64,000 nt of DNA, from contig JACGWO010000005.1 in assembly GCA_034509735.1 (NCBI GenBank), positions 36,052,479 to 36,116,478 on the forward strand. The letters are read 5' to 3'. Shown here in pieces: positions 11,816 through 24,391 of the stretch (position 1 is its first letter; each line of letters opens with the position of its first letter). The notes beneath the pieces were generated by a model. It did no database searches and was not told where the DNA came from. It saw nothing but the letters and a program-made list of their open reading frames with translations. The translations under genes were made by a program, and so were the position numbers. Source of the stretch: Sesamum alatum (taxonomy: Eukaryota; Streptophyta; Magnoliopsida; Lamiales; Pedaliaceae).

Positions 11816-11981
11816 AAGTATACGAAACGAAAAGAGAGAAAAGCGAACCAACAAATTTTCCAAGGCCAAATGCTCGTTGTCTAGTGAATTTTATTTTACC
11901 AGTTGATGTGTGAAAAATGTTCTCATCTTCCAAAGAGATTGAGTCTTCTGCATAAATAAATTGTAAGTTTTTATTATTATG

Positions 11982-14024
11982 TGTTAGTTTCGTATAGACC
12001 TCGAGACGCTAAACGCAGCGGAAATTAGAGTTTAAATTACAATACAATATTGTAATTAGCGATCAAATCGCCCATCTCGTTGCTACTACGACGCGGATCT
12101 CATGCATAAAGGATTCAATTGAATTGTTTAGGATACCAACCATGGTGTTCGTCGGTTGATGTAGATGATGTAAACATTTTCAAGAACGATTCCCATCTAA
12201 GCAATCGGTAGAAAATGGTACTAGTCCTTTGGTACGGTAAAATCGTTCCGATCATTCTTCACGGTAGGAACACATATGTCTTCCCTCTAAAGATAGTCCA
12301 CACCACCTATAATGGAATCTCCAATAACCCTATGCTAGTAGGCATTAGAGGATTTTCGGTAGATCAACGATTGATCAACAGAAAAGACAAAAAACTCATT
12401 TCTTGTCAAGAGTTGAACGAGAGCAAGAGAGCAAAGGGAGCAAATGTAGCAAAGAAATTGCAAAGCATTGTCAAGCCAACTTTTGAATGGCAAAGGTCTC
12501 CTATTTATACACCTTCCATTGAAGAAGCCAAGTTCAACTTGTCTTCTTCTTCTTGCAAAGAGGAAGACAAGTTTGATTCTTCTTTTTACAAAAGGACAAA
12601 CTTGTTTTGTCATATTAAGAAGAGAAATTCAACTTTGCTTCTTCATCTTGCAAAGAGGAAGACAAGTTTGATTCTTCTTTCGACTTTGCTTCTTCATCTT
12701 CAAGAAGACAATCCAACTTTACTTCTTCGTTTTTAAGAAGACAAATTCAATTTTGCTTCTTCGTCTTCAAGAAGACAAATCCAACTTTGCTTCTTCACAA
12801 GAAGACAAATTGAACTTTGCTTCTTCAAGAAGACAAGTTCAACTTTGCTTCTTCATAAGAAAACAAGTTCAACTTTGCTTCTTCATCTTCTCCATAATTA
12901 ATCCAATTAATTATTTTCAAGAATTCCATCATGGATTTGTGTGACCCTTTAGGTTCACTACTCAACTAGACTTGGGCTTGTATCACATATACAATTTAAT
13001 TAGCAAGTTATTTGCATTAGATTAATTAGATCATATCATAATTAATCACCCTCAATTAACTCCTTAATTGGAGGGTACCCGTTACCATGGGTGGCCACCT
13101 AGCAGTAGTTCATGACACTAGAGAATAGGTGAATCTACGTGAACCTGTAAGTTACGAGTTCCATGCAAATACAGTCCTTCCATCAAGCTAATCTCCCGAT
13201 CGAAGTCTAGGGAACGGAATTGCAATCAGTTCCCATCTTGGATTTCGATATCTATGTATCAACTTTACACTTTGTGCTACTCATTTATCAACATAGGAAA
13301 CTCCTTTCCTATTTGATCAACTACCGTGGCCACGGATTTTGGATAACACAATGTAGAGAACATAGGAGATTCTTCATCATCTCATGATGAGCGATGGATC
13401 CTATCTTGGAACTCACCAACCTCCATGCATGCTCTGACTATGTCTGAAACATGGCTTTTTAAGAACTATAGTAGAAATCATAGCTGCGTCAGACATGATC
13501 AAGTCATAGTCGTCCTATGCACAAGGTTACTGTGGAACCTCAAGTCAAAGGACCACTTAATGCACTATCATAACAAAGGAGAATCAAGTCATACCGATCA
13601 TGCCCCACAAGGCTTCCATATGACATCTCCTACGGGCCAGTTCAGTGAACTTGATAACTCTTTATCAAACACCCACTAAAGTGCATAAACGTCATACGTC
13701 ATTGTCTATGAAACACAACAATCATCATATGAATGCATCACTTAGTGCAAGTCTCCAAGGAATCATGGTCGATGCCCCATCTCGACCGATTCATCGACTT
13801 GGAACATTTTAGATCAAACCATAGAGGTTGGTTTCATGGTCGTCATCATATTCGCGACCCAACCCCGTAGCACCATGATCTAAGGGCTTCAACCAAATGC
13901 ATACTAATATTGTATTAAACATAAGATGAAGATGGCCAAAGAACAATTCTTAATATTAACATTTTATTGAAAAAAATCGTTTAGAATGAGCCAACAATTG
14001 GCTTGATGGTCACCACTTCTAACA
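11982..14024 (+). mobile_element. Probable solo LTR
   Basis: The segment starts TGTTAG and ends CTAACA, the TG...CA ends of an LTR. It is flanked by TTATG (11977-11981) and TTATA (14025-14029), a 5-bp duplication with one mismatch. Its base composition and GC content differ from the neighbours, and it carries no gag, pol or integrase reading frame. It separates the Helitron coding relic from a Helitron-like 3' end at 14519, so it probably inserted in the Helitron 3' region. Which strand is sense is uncertain. Confidence 0.5.
12520..12895 (+). repeat. Degenerate tandem repeat, unit about 30-36 bp
   Basis: About ten irregular copies of a unit reading 'aacttTGCTTCTTC...AAGAAGACAA(A/G)TTC' follow one another. 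Each unit contains a short palindrome (CTTCTTC with AAGAAG). The open frames across it arise from the repeat and are not called as genes. Confidence 0.75.
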
Positions 14025-14469
14025 TTATATTTCTTTCAATGAAAAGTGGAAAGTTTATTTTTCAAAGATAACTTAATTTATATTTGTCATTTGCTTTTTA
14101 AGTTCACCGTAATAAAATATTTTGATGATATATATCATAAGCCATCTGATTCACTCCTTTCTTTTTTTGGCATTTGCAGGTTTGAATTTCAAGAACTTGA
14201 TTTCATTATCATTAGTCAATTGGAATTTAGGTCGCTTTTTGACTTTTATGTAACATATTAATTAAACATATTATATTAATTTGCTATTGTACTTATGCTT
14301 AATTTTGTGTTGCCTTTCATTTAATTTATGTAAATCTATTTTGCTACAAGTTTTATTAATATTAATGCATTAATTATAATAAATAAATTTAATTTGTTAT
14401 TATCCTTCTAATTTTGTAGTTAATTTTTGGGTTGACTTTCATATACTTTAAAAAAAATTATAAAATATT

Positions 14470-14519
14470 ATTTTAGTCGTAATTAAATTAACCAGTAAAT
14501 AGCACGGGTCGCACACTAA
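14470..14519 (+). mobile_element. Helitron 3' terminus candidate
   Basis: The sequence 'agcacgggtcgcacaCTAA' is followed by T, which matches CTRR|T with a GCACGGG motif just before it, as in many plant Helitron ends. It is plausibly the end of the element whose coding relic lies at 9380-11815. A perfect stem is not obvious. Confidence 0.45.
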
Positions 14520-14648
14520 TCTCTCTTATAAGTAAGAATATGTGACCTATCAAGAAAGGTAACAAGACAATTAAGAATGTGTTCTCATTAGTAGGGCAAA
14601 AACTTGCACTTTCTCATCCCATATAATCTGGGGGTCTTTTATTATATA

Positions 14649-14951
14649 CTAGTAAGTGTGACACTATTTATGTATGTGCATAAGTTTTAAAAAATATTTT
14701 GAATAAAATATATTGATAAATTATATTATTTTATTTTTTGTAAAGTGAAAAATTACCTAATATATATTTATAAGATAATATATATATATATATATAAGAT
14801 AAAAATGTATGAGAAAGAAAAAACTACCAAAAGGTAGTTATGGAATAACTGAAGAAGTTAAAAATAATCAATTAATTTAATTTTTTTTTAAAATGGCAGA
14901 CCAATTAATTTGGACACCAAATTGGCTCTCTCCAATAATATATAGTATAAA
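14649..14951 (-). mobile_element. Small non-autonomous Helitron
   Basis: On the minus strand the 5' end is a worn TTTATACTATATATTATTGG (usually TCTATACT). The 3' end is CTAG followed by T, preceded by GTGTCACACTTA with a short inverted GTGT/ACAC motif. There is no coding sequence. It is assigned by termini only. Confidence 0.5.
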
Positions 14952-15212
14952 TAGTCGCATATGTTATAATTAGTTCATTACATTTAATATCAAGAAATAT
15001 TTGGAAAATAATAACAAAAATTGGATAAATTTTTAATTTTGGGACTGGTGAAGTATTTGGATAAAATATAATAATGAAAAACCTGCTAATATCTTATTTT
15101 CTAATTTTATAAGTTTATTTTCTAGAAAGTTGATTGAACATTTTGCAACATCTTACAAGGTATTTTAGAAAAGTTTATAAACTCACCCAAACCCCCTCTT
15201 AGTATGTTGTGT

Positions 15213-15988
15213 CAAGGTGCACAGTCGGACTAACCGAGGACCGACAAGGACTACCCTAAAAAAGCCTAGCCCAGATCGGTCCAATATTGTTCATGGCTAG
15301 TCATATGGTATCTGTAGTCTTAAAATGGGTCTCAATTGGATCCATATTTAAACCCAAATTTAGCCTATGGGCCGGCCCGATCGCCATGTCGAGGTCCAAA
15401 CCAAGCTTGATTGTGTGTGTGTGTGTTTTCTTTATATGAAATTGAGGTGGTCTTTTGAACAATAGCTTAAATTTATAATTATCTTATGAGATAAATAAAC
15501 AATAAATTAAATTAAACAAAAAATTATAATAAAAAATTTATGATTTGAAAAGAAAAAAAAAAGAAAGTTAAGACTACATAATGAACTTAAATAATAATTT
15601 GACTAACAAGCTTATTATAATAAACTTAGATAATAAGAGGTCCAAAAAAGGCTTAAAATAAACTTTGAAAAACTTAAGAAAAAGTATTAATGAATTAATG
15701 TAGTAAAAAGTAGAACAATAAAGATAATTTTTTTTAAAATTTCAAAAGTATAAAAAACATATTAAAATAATCAACTAGAAAAAATAAATTAAAAATCATA
15801 CATCATATATTATTAAAAAAATGATCCACTGGGCTAGTCTGGCCCAAGCCCGATCCAGGATCAGGCGGTCCTGGAATACTAGGTGGGTCGATCAATACTG
15901 GGACTGGTCTAATCCCAATCGGGCCAAATTAGCCCATTGTTTATTGGACTAATTCAGTCCTAGGGCGGATGGGCCACTGTGCATATTG
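15213..15988. mobile_element. hAT-like non-autonomous element
   Basis: The ends are inverted: CAAGGTGCACAGT at the left and, reverse-complemented, CAATATGCACAGT at the right. Beside them lie GC-rich 'ggcccgatc/gatccgggcc' motifs as in the hAT element at 7306. The interior is AT-rich with no gene. I could not find a clean 8-bp target duplication. Confidence 0.5.
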
Positions 15989-16611
15989 AATACTATGTTA
16001 GTGAAGCGTAAAACTGTATGGGCTCGTTTGGTTCGTGTGATAGGATTAGGTGTGATGGGATTGGGTGGGATGTAAAATTGAATGATAGTTAATCTTATCT
16101 TACATTATATGTTGTTTGGTTTGAGGTATTGTATGTAGGATATCCGGTGTGATAATATAGTATGATATTTGGTTGAAGGGATTATAAAATATGATTAAAT
16201 GCAAAAAGATTATTAAGTGTATCATCTTTTAAGCTATTTACATTTTTATATTGTAGGTTGTGCATAATCACAAAAAAATTGAAAAAAAAACTATAAATAA
16301 TTTATTGAAATACAATTGCTTCAAATAAAATCAATTCATGGAATATTTTCTTTATTTTTCTGTATTTATATGAAATAGAAATTCAAAATACGCATTCAAT
16401 ATAGTAATTAATTAAAACTCAAATGTTTTTCAAAAGTGAAAAAAAATCAGAAGTAATATTTTTTATTCTATTTTATTATTTAATTATTATAATTTAAAAT
16501 ATATTCTTTTAACCATGCATGTGATTCTCAAATAACAAAAAATATAAAATTAGAAAAAAAATTAAAAGTCTGGTTGTTGTTCATGATGAGAAGAAATAAA
16601 TGGAGAGAAAA

Positions 16612-16630
16612 GGGGGGGGGGGGGGGGGGG
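16612..16630. repeat. Run of 19 G
   Basis: An unbroken G tract lies inside the 16020-17492 element, beside a purine-rich GA stretch. It may be an alignment or assembly weak point, and it has the potential to fold into a G-quadruplex. Confidence 0.9.
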
Positions 16631-16675
16631 ATGAGAGAGGAAGAGGAGAGAAGGGTGAATGAGGAATAAAATTTT

Positions 16676-17295
16676 GAGTTAATTACACTGACCTCCCCTG
16701 CTACTATGAGAATATACAAATTCCCCCCTCTTACTATGAAAATTACTGATTGCCCTCTCTAACTAATATGTGTTAGTCAAATTTAACGGTATATGCTTAA
16801 ATGGTCATTTTTCCCTCCATTTATAAAACTAAAAATAATTCAATAAACTTGAAAATAGAAGTGAACTAAAATATCTTCAAGTATTTTTTTCCCCAAAATA
16901 TAAGCTTTATTTTCTATAAAATAATATAATCTCAACAAAATTTACAAGCTTTAATGATTGTTAGGAATAAAAATTAACGTCACAACCTACACATAATGTG
17001 ATTAAAAAAAATATTATAAATAATATACTAAAAGTTACAAAGTATACACCCTTTTTTAAATTTAAAAATAACAAATTACTTTAAGTCATAAAAAATAGAG
17101 TTATTCAGGTTAAGGGTATAATAGGAAGTTTAGACCAATGTTTTTATGACATCAGCAAAATCCATTAAGTTGACTAACGGAAGGGGCAATTTGTAAGGTG
17201 GATATCTTTGAAAGGGAAGTTTATGTAATTTTGATAGTAAGATGGGGGAATTTGTATATTCTCATAGTAGTAGGGGAGGTTAGTGTAATTAACCC
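16676..17295. mobile_element. Mutator-type miniature element, exact 9-bp duplication
   Basis: The ends are GAGTTAATTACACTGACC and, reversed, GGGTTAATTACACTAACC. The flanks both read TAAAATTTT (16667-16675 and 17296-17304), an exact 9-bp target duplication. Long inner inverted repeats ('ctatgagaatatacaaattcccc') extend the homology well beyond the tips. Confidence 0.85.
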
Positions 17296-17492
17296 TAAAA
17301 TTTTTAATACTGGTTTATCATAATTTGTGGGATTGTGAATCCCACCTCATAGGTGGTATCCATTATCCCATAAATTCTGATAAATAAGATCGGGCTCGGT
17401 ATTAATACCGGGCTCTAATAATACTAACCAAACATGTGATTAAGCATGACAAGTAATTTTATCATGCCTGATCACACAAACCAAACAGGACC

Positions 17493-18405
17493 TATATATC
17501 TAGACATCCTTATTAAACAGGACGAATTTTGCTTTATAATGGTAATTTCTTTCACATAATTAGGTGAAAAGAATGCCAAGATTTTGCTCATTAAATCCAT
17601 CTTTATCCACTCCAAAAATAAATAAAATAGATCATTTCAAAAGTAAAAAGAAAAGAAAAGCATCTATAATTTATGTAAAACTACATATAAAAATACATCA
17701 TAATATTTTAATTTAACAAAAAGTTGAAATTAATTCATGAGGAAACCCCAAATGAACTTTACCAAACTAATTATTAATTGACATTGAAATTAATCTTATC
17801 TTTAAAAAAACTAGCAATAAACGACCTTAAGAAATATTAATTAATTTAGATAAAAACACCGTATATATCCTTTGGCCTTTTTTAACTTATATTCCAATAC
17901 TATTATCATAGGGTATATTTATATGTGCTGCATGCTTTGAGTGCTAAGTCAATAGACATGTGACAAAAATGTATATTATCCACTTGAAAATCAATTGCAA
18001 TGCTGAATAGTTACATACAATGCATGTAAACCACACTGAGCACGTTCCTTGCTCTTTCCTTCTCTCCTTTTTTTTTTTTTTTTTTTTTTTAAAATTAAAA
18101 AATTGGGTGATATTTTTTAGGTTATGATCATGACTTGATGGCCTATTCTATTATCACTTGACAAGTGGCTATTTAATTGGATAGCTTTACTATAATGTTT
18201 TTCCAATACTTGAAGGTATGTATATAAATATACGTATTAAACGACCAACTCATTTAAAAATTTAATTTATTAAAAAAAGTATTATTTAATATTAATATTT
18301 AATATGCTCCACTCACATGTAAATTCTGCACGTAAAATATTTTATTTTTTATAAGTGGGTGACAATGAATTTCGGACCCATGATCTCATTCAATAAAAAT
18401 TGTGA
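17493..18405. other. Gene-free stretch
   Basis: AT-rich sequence with a T run at about 18069-18090. No open frame, tRNA-like box or terminal repeat pair that I can support. Confidence 0.5.
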
Positions 18406-18715
18406 GGCAAAATTACACTTTTAGTCCCACACGATAGGAGGGTTTAATGCTTTTAGTTATCTGTTTTATATGATTTTCATAATGGTCCCAAAATTTAAAA
18501 AACTCGACATATTTAGTCTTTTGATTTAAGGGATTTTCAAAACGGTTCCAAATGTGTCGAGTTTTCTCAATTTTAGATCATTTTGAAAATTTTGTAAAGC
18601 ATAGGACTAAATATATCAAATTTAATCAATTTTGGAATCATTTTAAAAATTTCGTAAAATATATTATTAAAAGTGTTGAACCCCCTTTTTATGAGATCAA
18701 AAGTGTAAGTTCGCC
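18406..18715. mobile_element. Mutator-type miniature element, near-exact duplication
   Basis: The inverted ends are GGCAAAATTACACTTTTAGT and, reversed, GGCGAACTTACACTTTTGAT. The flanks read AAATTGTGA (left) and AAATTATGA (right), a 9-bp duplication with one transition. Confidence 0.7.
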
Positions 18716-19563
18716 AAATTATGAGCAACAAGAATAATCCTTTTGTAGATACCAGATTCATAAGAAGTTTATAAATAATCCCCCACAATAAAGGGGACTT
18801 TTGGAACTAGAGAAAAAGAGAAAAATATTATAAGATATAATCGAAAACGGATGATCTGTTGTGATTCTCGAAAGGTTGTAGGGAATAAATCTAAAATCAA
18901 CATACACATCAGAGATGTTACGGTCGCTTCCAACAAAAAATACTCCAACGATCAAGTGAGTGATGGTTTAGAGATCGTTGAAATATATAAAGTTGATAAG
19001 GTCTAACAGTAAAAGCATACCTTAATATTCTTTTGGGACACTATCTATTATGTAATGTCCAATATATGGTACTCATTAAACACTCAAGGATGGTGTTACG
19101 TGCCCCATTTTTCTCTTTCGGGTTAAAGGATTGGGTCAGGTTGGGTCCACTCGAACGAACGACCTAATATAAAAAAGACTCAGATTCTCTGTCCTATTAA
19201 GGTATTTGAAGAATTGGGGAGTGCAATTAAGGTATTTTACTAATTTTACCCACATCAAAACGTGCTCCAGAATGGATACAGATTAAAGAGTTATCATGTT
19301 TAGGCTAATTCAAAATTTTCTTATAATTTATTTTGCCACATGATATAAATATATATATATATACACATTTATACTATTGACTTCATACATTAGCCAAATG
19401 CATGTATTTGCATATACATTAAAGAAATAAAAATATCATAATACCGTATAATAAGACGCTAAAGCTGAGTATGACAATGATATATTGCATAAAATGTTAG
19501 GCTGACGAACACTAAAAAACAGCATCTTGTGGAAGCTCATTACTGGAATGATCATTAATTTTA
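18716..19563. other. Non-coding stretch, unclassified
   Basis: The part at about 18740-19160 is less AT-rich than its surroundings and looks like an old repeat or regulatory remnant, but I find no protein similarity, ends or RNA boxes. A (TA)n run lies at about 19350-19362. Confidence 0.35.
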
Positions 19564-20057
19564 GGGTTAATTACACTTTGATCCCCTTTAAAAATACGAA
19601 ATTATACTTTTCTTCAAAGAAGTTTCAAAATTACACTTATACCCCTTTCAAAAATTCACCGTTTACACCTGACCCCCTTTCGTTGGAATTTTGACAAAAA
19701 ATGCTGACATTAGCAAACAAAATTACATAAATTTTTAATTTTACCCCCCATTTAACATTCCCATGTAATAATTGTACTTATAAGGAAAAATAATATAATA
19801 TTGTTAACTCATTCTCTATATATACATTACATTTATCCCCTTATAAGTACAAAAATAGTCCTAAAAATATTAAATGAGGGGCAAAATTAAAAATTTGTGT
19901 AATTTTTTTGTTGACGTAAATATTTTCCATCCAAACTCTAACGCACGGGGTCAGATGCAAACAAAATTTTTTTTAAAGGGGTGCAAGTGTAATTTTGAAA
20001 CTTTTCTGGGGGGAGTATAATTTTACATTTTCAAAGGGCTATACGTGTAATTAACCC
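19564..20057. mobile_element. Mutator-type miniature element, exact 9-bp duplication
   Basis: The ends are GGGTTAATTACACTTTGATC and, reversed, GGGTTAATTACACGTATAGC. Both flanks are TTAATTTTA. A mirrored inner pair around 19700-19750 and 19860-19930 ('attttaccccycatttaa') shows that the whole element is close to a fold-back. Confidence 0.85.
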
Positions 20058-20892
20058 TTAATTTTATTTCGAAACAATATTTTTTACATTAGTTATCATT
20101 AATCTTTTACATGTTTTCTCAAAGTCATTTAAACGTTCCAGAAATTAGTTAAGTCATTTTCCAGTCTAACTTTTAAGTGTGTATGTATCCCACTTGCTTT
20201 CTCATGTATAATAATATATGTGGGAAATTTTAATTCAGACTTGGCCCAATCATATGATAAGTGCAATATATTTATCGTGTGATTGGTGTACAATTTAGAA
20301 TAAGTGACCATTCATATAGCAAGTATATCACGCTTGCTCTATAATTGGTTTGGTTCGACCGAACTTGGTCCGGATAAAAATTTTCCTAATATATGTAGAC
20401 ATGAAACCATGAATTCAGGGCTATAATCATCATAATCACTTAAATTGCAAGTTGATCATAATTAAGGATGTATTAATTATATAAGATTAATGATAATTAT
20501 GAACAGTCAAAAGTACCCATACGGACCAGATACTGAGTAACTGCTTTTTGGCTGAGTCACATTCCACCGTATAATATAATTACATTACAAGGAAAATTAA
20601 TACACTGATTTTCGTGTATTTTCTATTTTCACTATCCAATTTTCATTGTTTTAGGCTTTTAGTATTTTTTTTTTAGGAAACAAAAAATACTTGAATCGTT
20701 GGTACGTTGAGGGTTTTTTTTCATGTAAAAATAATAATTACATGATTATATTAATATTTCACTAAATTAAGCATTTAAACAATACATCAATATAATATAG
20801 AATCATGAAATAAATTAAACTTAACTTACATAAAGTTAAAAAAAAAAAAAATTCATACGTTGGATTAGACTCGAGCCTCTATTCTCAAATTT

Positions 20893-21155
20893 TTTTTTTG
20901 AATTGGAAGCGATGAACTTTATTAATTGAAGTAAAGTAATTACAATCAATATTGTCGGTTATCAATATCGGACATAGACAAATATAAGAATCATATCAAC
21001 AATATCACATAAACTAACATCTAGCTATTATATCAGCAAATAATATTTACTATACAGTAGCAACAACATCATCCCATGCAAAGGGTTCGAACCCATGGCC
21101 TCTAAGATCATGAGGCTTCAATTTCGCTGATTGAGCTAGGCCTCATTGCCCCCTG
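20893..21155 (-). mobile_element. tRNA-derived SINE with target duplication
   Basis: On the minus strand it begins near a GGGGGCAATGAGGCCTAGC head, has an A-box-like TAGCTCAATCAGCGAA and a B-box GGTTCGAACCC, and ends in an A-rich tail (a T run on the plus strand). The flanks read TTCTCAAATTT on both sides (20882-20892 and 21156-21166), an 11-bp duplication as expected for LINE-driven retroposition. The body resembles the SINE in the tandem units at 52-58 kb ('gatgttgt...ctatagta'). Confidence 0.8.
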
Positions 21156-21166
21156 TTCTCAAATTT

Positions 21167-21974
21167 ATCCATAAAATTTCAACCTCAACCACTAGACTAA
21201 GATATATATGATTATAACGTATCGAGGTATTATGGACATTTTTGTACTCAATTACATAGAATGTATGACCGAACACATGTAAGTGATCATAGTACTTCCC
21301 TGCAAATTGTACATAAACAAACGTAATTACGTCAAAACCTAATTCTATAATCTTTTTAATGATGTATTTAATATTTTTTTTAAGAATTCTTTAGGTCACG
21401 TTTCCTTGAGACTCTTGACCCACATCCAGAACCTAACATATAATCAATAATATTTTAAATTACAAACAATATTATTTTAATTAATTTATCCTTTACGAAT
21501 GATTACTCTTTGATAAATTCAATTTTTATATTTAAGAGTATTTGCAAATGCTTAAAATAAGCGACTTATCAGCTTATTGCTGAAAATAATCTAAAAATAA
21601 TATTTTTATTTTAAAATTTCTGCTTTTGAACTGCTTAACTTAAGTTGATTCAAGGCAAAAATCATAAGCAACTCCCTACCAACTTTTGCAGTTTATTAGA
21701 AAATTTGTAAATATTAAGTTGTTTCTTTTCGAACACTTTAATTTCAATTTTTTTTCACTATTAACTTTTATCTTCAAACACTTTCAATTTTTACTACAAT
21801 ATGACTTACAACTTTTTCAACAACTTATTCCCACTACAAAAATACGGATCCGGATTTTTTATTGCAACTTCTCATGCATCATCTATTTCATTTCATATAT
21901 ATACACATTACGTGTATAAAATCTTTCATTAGATAAAAATAATGACGTAATTTTATACACGTGGTGCATATATT
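21167..21974. other. Gene-free stretch
   Basis: AT-rich and without a supported gene. The 77-codon plus-strand frame at 21686 is phenylalanine/isoleucine-rich, as random AT-rich DNA gives, and is not called. Confidence 0.5.
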
Positions 21975-22213
21975 TTTTTGAATAATGCGCAATGAACCAT
22001 TAATTTGAAAATACAACAATATTTCTAAAGCAACCAACTACTATTACAATATTCAACCCACATTATAACAACATCTGTAGATCTACCAACACCAATATTA
22101 AAGCAACCAAATGAATAATACAAACATTCGATAAACTAAACAACAATTTACATTCGTAATACTTGAACCCACAACCTCTTGATCGTGAGACCTCAACCTC
22201 ACCACTCGAATAA
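21975..22213 (-). mobile_element. tRNA-derived SINE, degraded
   Basis: On the minus strand the segment 22213 to 22160 reads GAGTGGTGAGGTTGAGGTCT then GTGGGTTCAAGTA, a head and B-box of the same family. The body towards 21975 is AT-rich and worn, with no clear tail or duplication. Confidence 0.5.
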
Positions 22214-22914
22214 AAAATCATCATTTACACATTATGCATATACGAGAAACAGAATAAAAAACATACAAAAAATCGTAACAAATTCAGTCTACAAAAATAG
22301 AAACTATTGCAAACACTCGTGGAATCTGAATATGTGGTGCAATGAGTAAGTAGTAAGTACCAGGAAGGCAACGGTGTGAGATTGACCATTAAAAGAAAGC
22401 TGCTGGAAAAAGAGGAAATAAAAGCAATAAGATTGAAGCAGGGGGACCAGGAAACAAACGTGGAAATCTCATAAAATCGACTAAGTACTCTGAATCAGTA
22501 AGCATCGTTCCCGGCCTAACCCTATAATTATTATTGTTATTATTACCAGTTGATTTCTACACTTTCGATAACGACATGGATGTGGTCCAACGTTTGGAAT
22601 TCATTCTTGGATTTTTTTTGTTTTTTATATATAAAAATAATGCGCTCTCTTATCGTTATCTGGCGGCGCTATAAAAAAAAAATTTTTAAAAAATAATCAT
22701 ATTCATCACAGTTAGAGTGCAAATCTAGAGAAAAATGTTATAAAAGTATAGCAAATATAAAAATTGAAAAATATGGTTATTTACAATTTTATATTTTAGG
22801 GTTGGACTTTAGATTTTGGCCTAAGTAAAAATACAGTGAAAAGACATAAATACTGATAATAAGCACTTGTCATCTGAAATAAGTTGAAAAGACTGATTTA
22901 TTTTGGATTAAAGT

Positions 22915-23229
22915 TATTTTTGGTCATGTAACTATACCTTATTTTTATTTTAATCATTTATCTTTTTAGGTTTCAAAAAAATGTTGTATTTTTTTAATTG
23001 TCACGATTTTGGTCCTTCTTTCATTGGAATTTTTTCAACATGCCAGAAATGTCTGAAATTTGAGCCGCCACGTCAAATATTTCCGGCAACTTTGGAGAAA
23101 TTCCGACGAAAGGATGACAAAAATCGTGACAATTAAAAAACTACAAGACCTTTTTTATGAAACCCTAGAAAGATAAAGGACTGAAACGAGAATGAGGTAT
23201 AGTTACAAGACCAAAAATGCCTTTTATCC
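22915..23229. mobile_element. Mutator-type miniature element, exact 9-bp duplication
   Basis: The ends are GGATTAAAGTTATTTTTGGT and, reversed, GGATAAAAGGCATTTTTGGT, with a longer mirrored interior (AATTGTCACGATTTTGGTCC against its complement). Both flanks are ATTTATTTT. Confidence 0.85.
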
Positions 23230-24391
23230 ATTTATTTTTATAGTTTTTGTTGTTGTTGTTTTAAGCCGAAAATATAAGCAACTTCATATCAACTTCTGCA
23301 GTTTATTGATAAAACTGTAAATATTAAGCTGTTTTCCAAACACTCCAAAACAGTAATTTTTTCGTATATTATATTGTGAATCAATCTATGATTGTTGATA
23401 CTGATTATTTCGTAATTCTATGGTAATTAGAAGATGAAGGATTGTTGATTGGTGTCATATGTATAAACTAACTAACTACACTTGCTGAGTAGACGACGAC
23501 TCATTCCTTGCCACACATTTTTCTTTAAAAAAACATATCGAAGTGACTTGTCTAATTAGATTGTAAGACCAATTGTCAACAACTACAATTTGTTCCTTTT
23601 AAACTTTTGTTTTTAAATATTTTCAACTTTTACTACTTTTTAATTTACAAATTTTTATATAATTTATTCCCACCACATTAACAAAATCCAATGCAAAATC
23701 CCCTTTAGTGTTTTTCTCCTTAAACTACAAGAATGGAACGTAGTTATTCTAGAATTCTTGGTTAGGACTTGGGAGACTTCCTAGAACTGCATTAAAATTG
23801 AAAAGAATCATTAAAAATAGTGTAGGTTGCCCATGTGCTCATGCCAAAAATTAATTGTGGGACAAGGACAACATTTGCGTATCTTTTCCAAAGATTTTAA
23901 TTTTTAATTTGGAGCCATATATTTCAAGCTTTTGATTTAGTTGCCCACGTCTTGTCTTCTAGATACACTTCTACTCTACTTATAGTTATTTCATTTGAAT
24001 ATTCTTAGGTGATTTATTTATTATATATAGATTCAAAGCTATGGTGTCTCGATATAAACATTTAAATACATTGTGATATACAAATTATATGAGATAAAAT
24101 AACTTTTTAAAATTTTATCACGCGATAGAATTTCGATGGTGTTATTTTTTTTTTATATAAACCATTTGTATTTTATTTAAAATTGATAAAATTGCATAAA
24201 GTAAAAAGTAATTCAAATACTATTTGGTTTAGAAAATGTACTATTTTTTTCAAATGGTTTTATATACACTTTTTAAAATATATTAAAGAAATAATTTGAA
24301 AATATCTCTTACACATCATCAAAGTATATATTAAACGCAACTATATTTAAATATATTGGACACACCATCGGCTGTATCATAATTTATTTAA
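23230..24391. other. Gene-free stretch
   Basis: AT-rich with no supported gene. The phrase 'cttctgcagtttattgataaaactgtaaatattaagctg' near 23294 closely repeats one near 21685, a diffuse dispersed repeat of unknown class. Confidence 0.45.

Larger units (their letters stand above)
16020..17492. mobile_element. Harbinger/Tourist-like element carrying a nested insertion
   Basis: The left end GGGCTCGTTTGGTTCGTGTG pairs with the reverse complement of the right end, GGTCCTGTTTGGTTTGTGTG, an inverted repeat of about 26 bp. TAT flanks both sides, a 3-bp duplication. The 620-bp element at 16676-17295 sits inside it. No transposase is present. Confidence 0.65.

Noticed and set aside
12215..12736. 173-codon open frame on the plus strand
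   Set aside because: Its second half is the degenerate CTTCTTC repeat array and the whole lies in a probable LTR. No recognisable domain.
12520..12895. CRISPR-like array
   Set aside because: The repeat units are degenerate, without unique spacers of constant length, and the sequence is eukaryotic.
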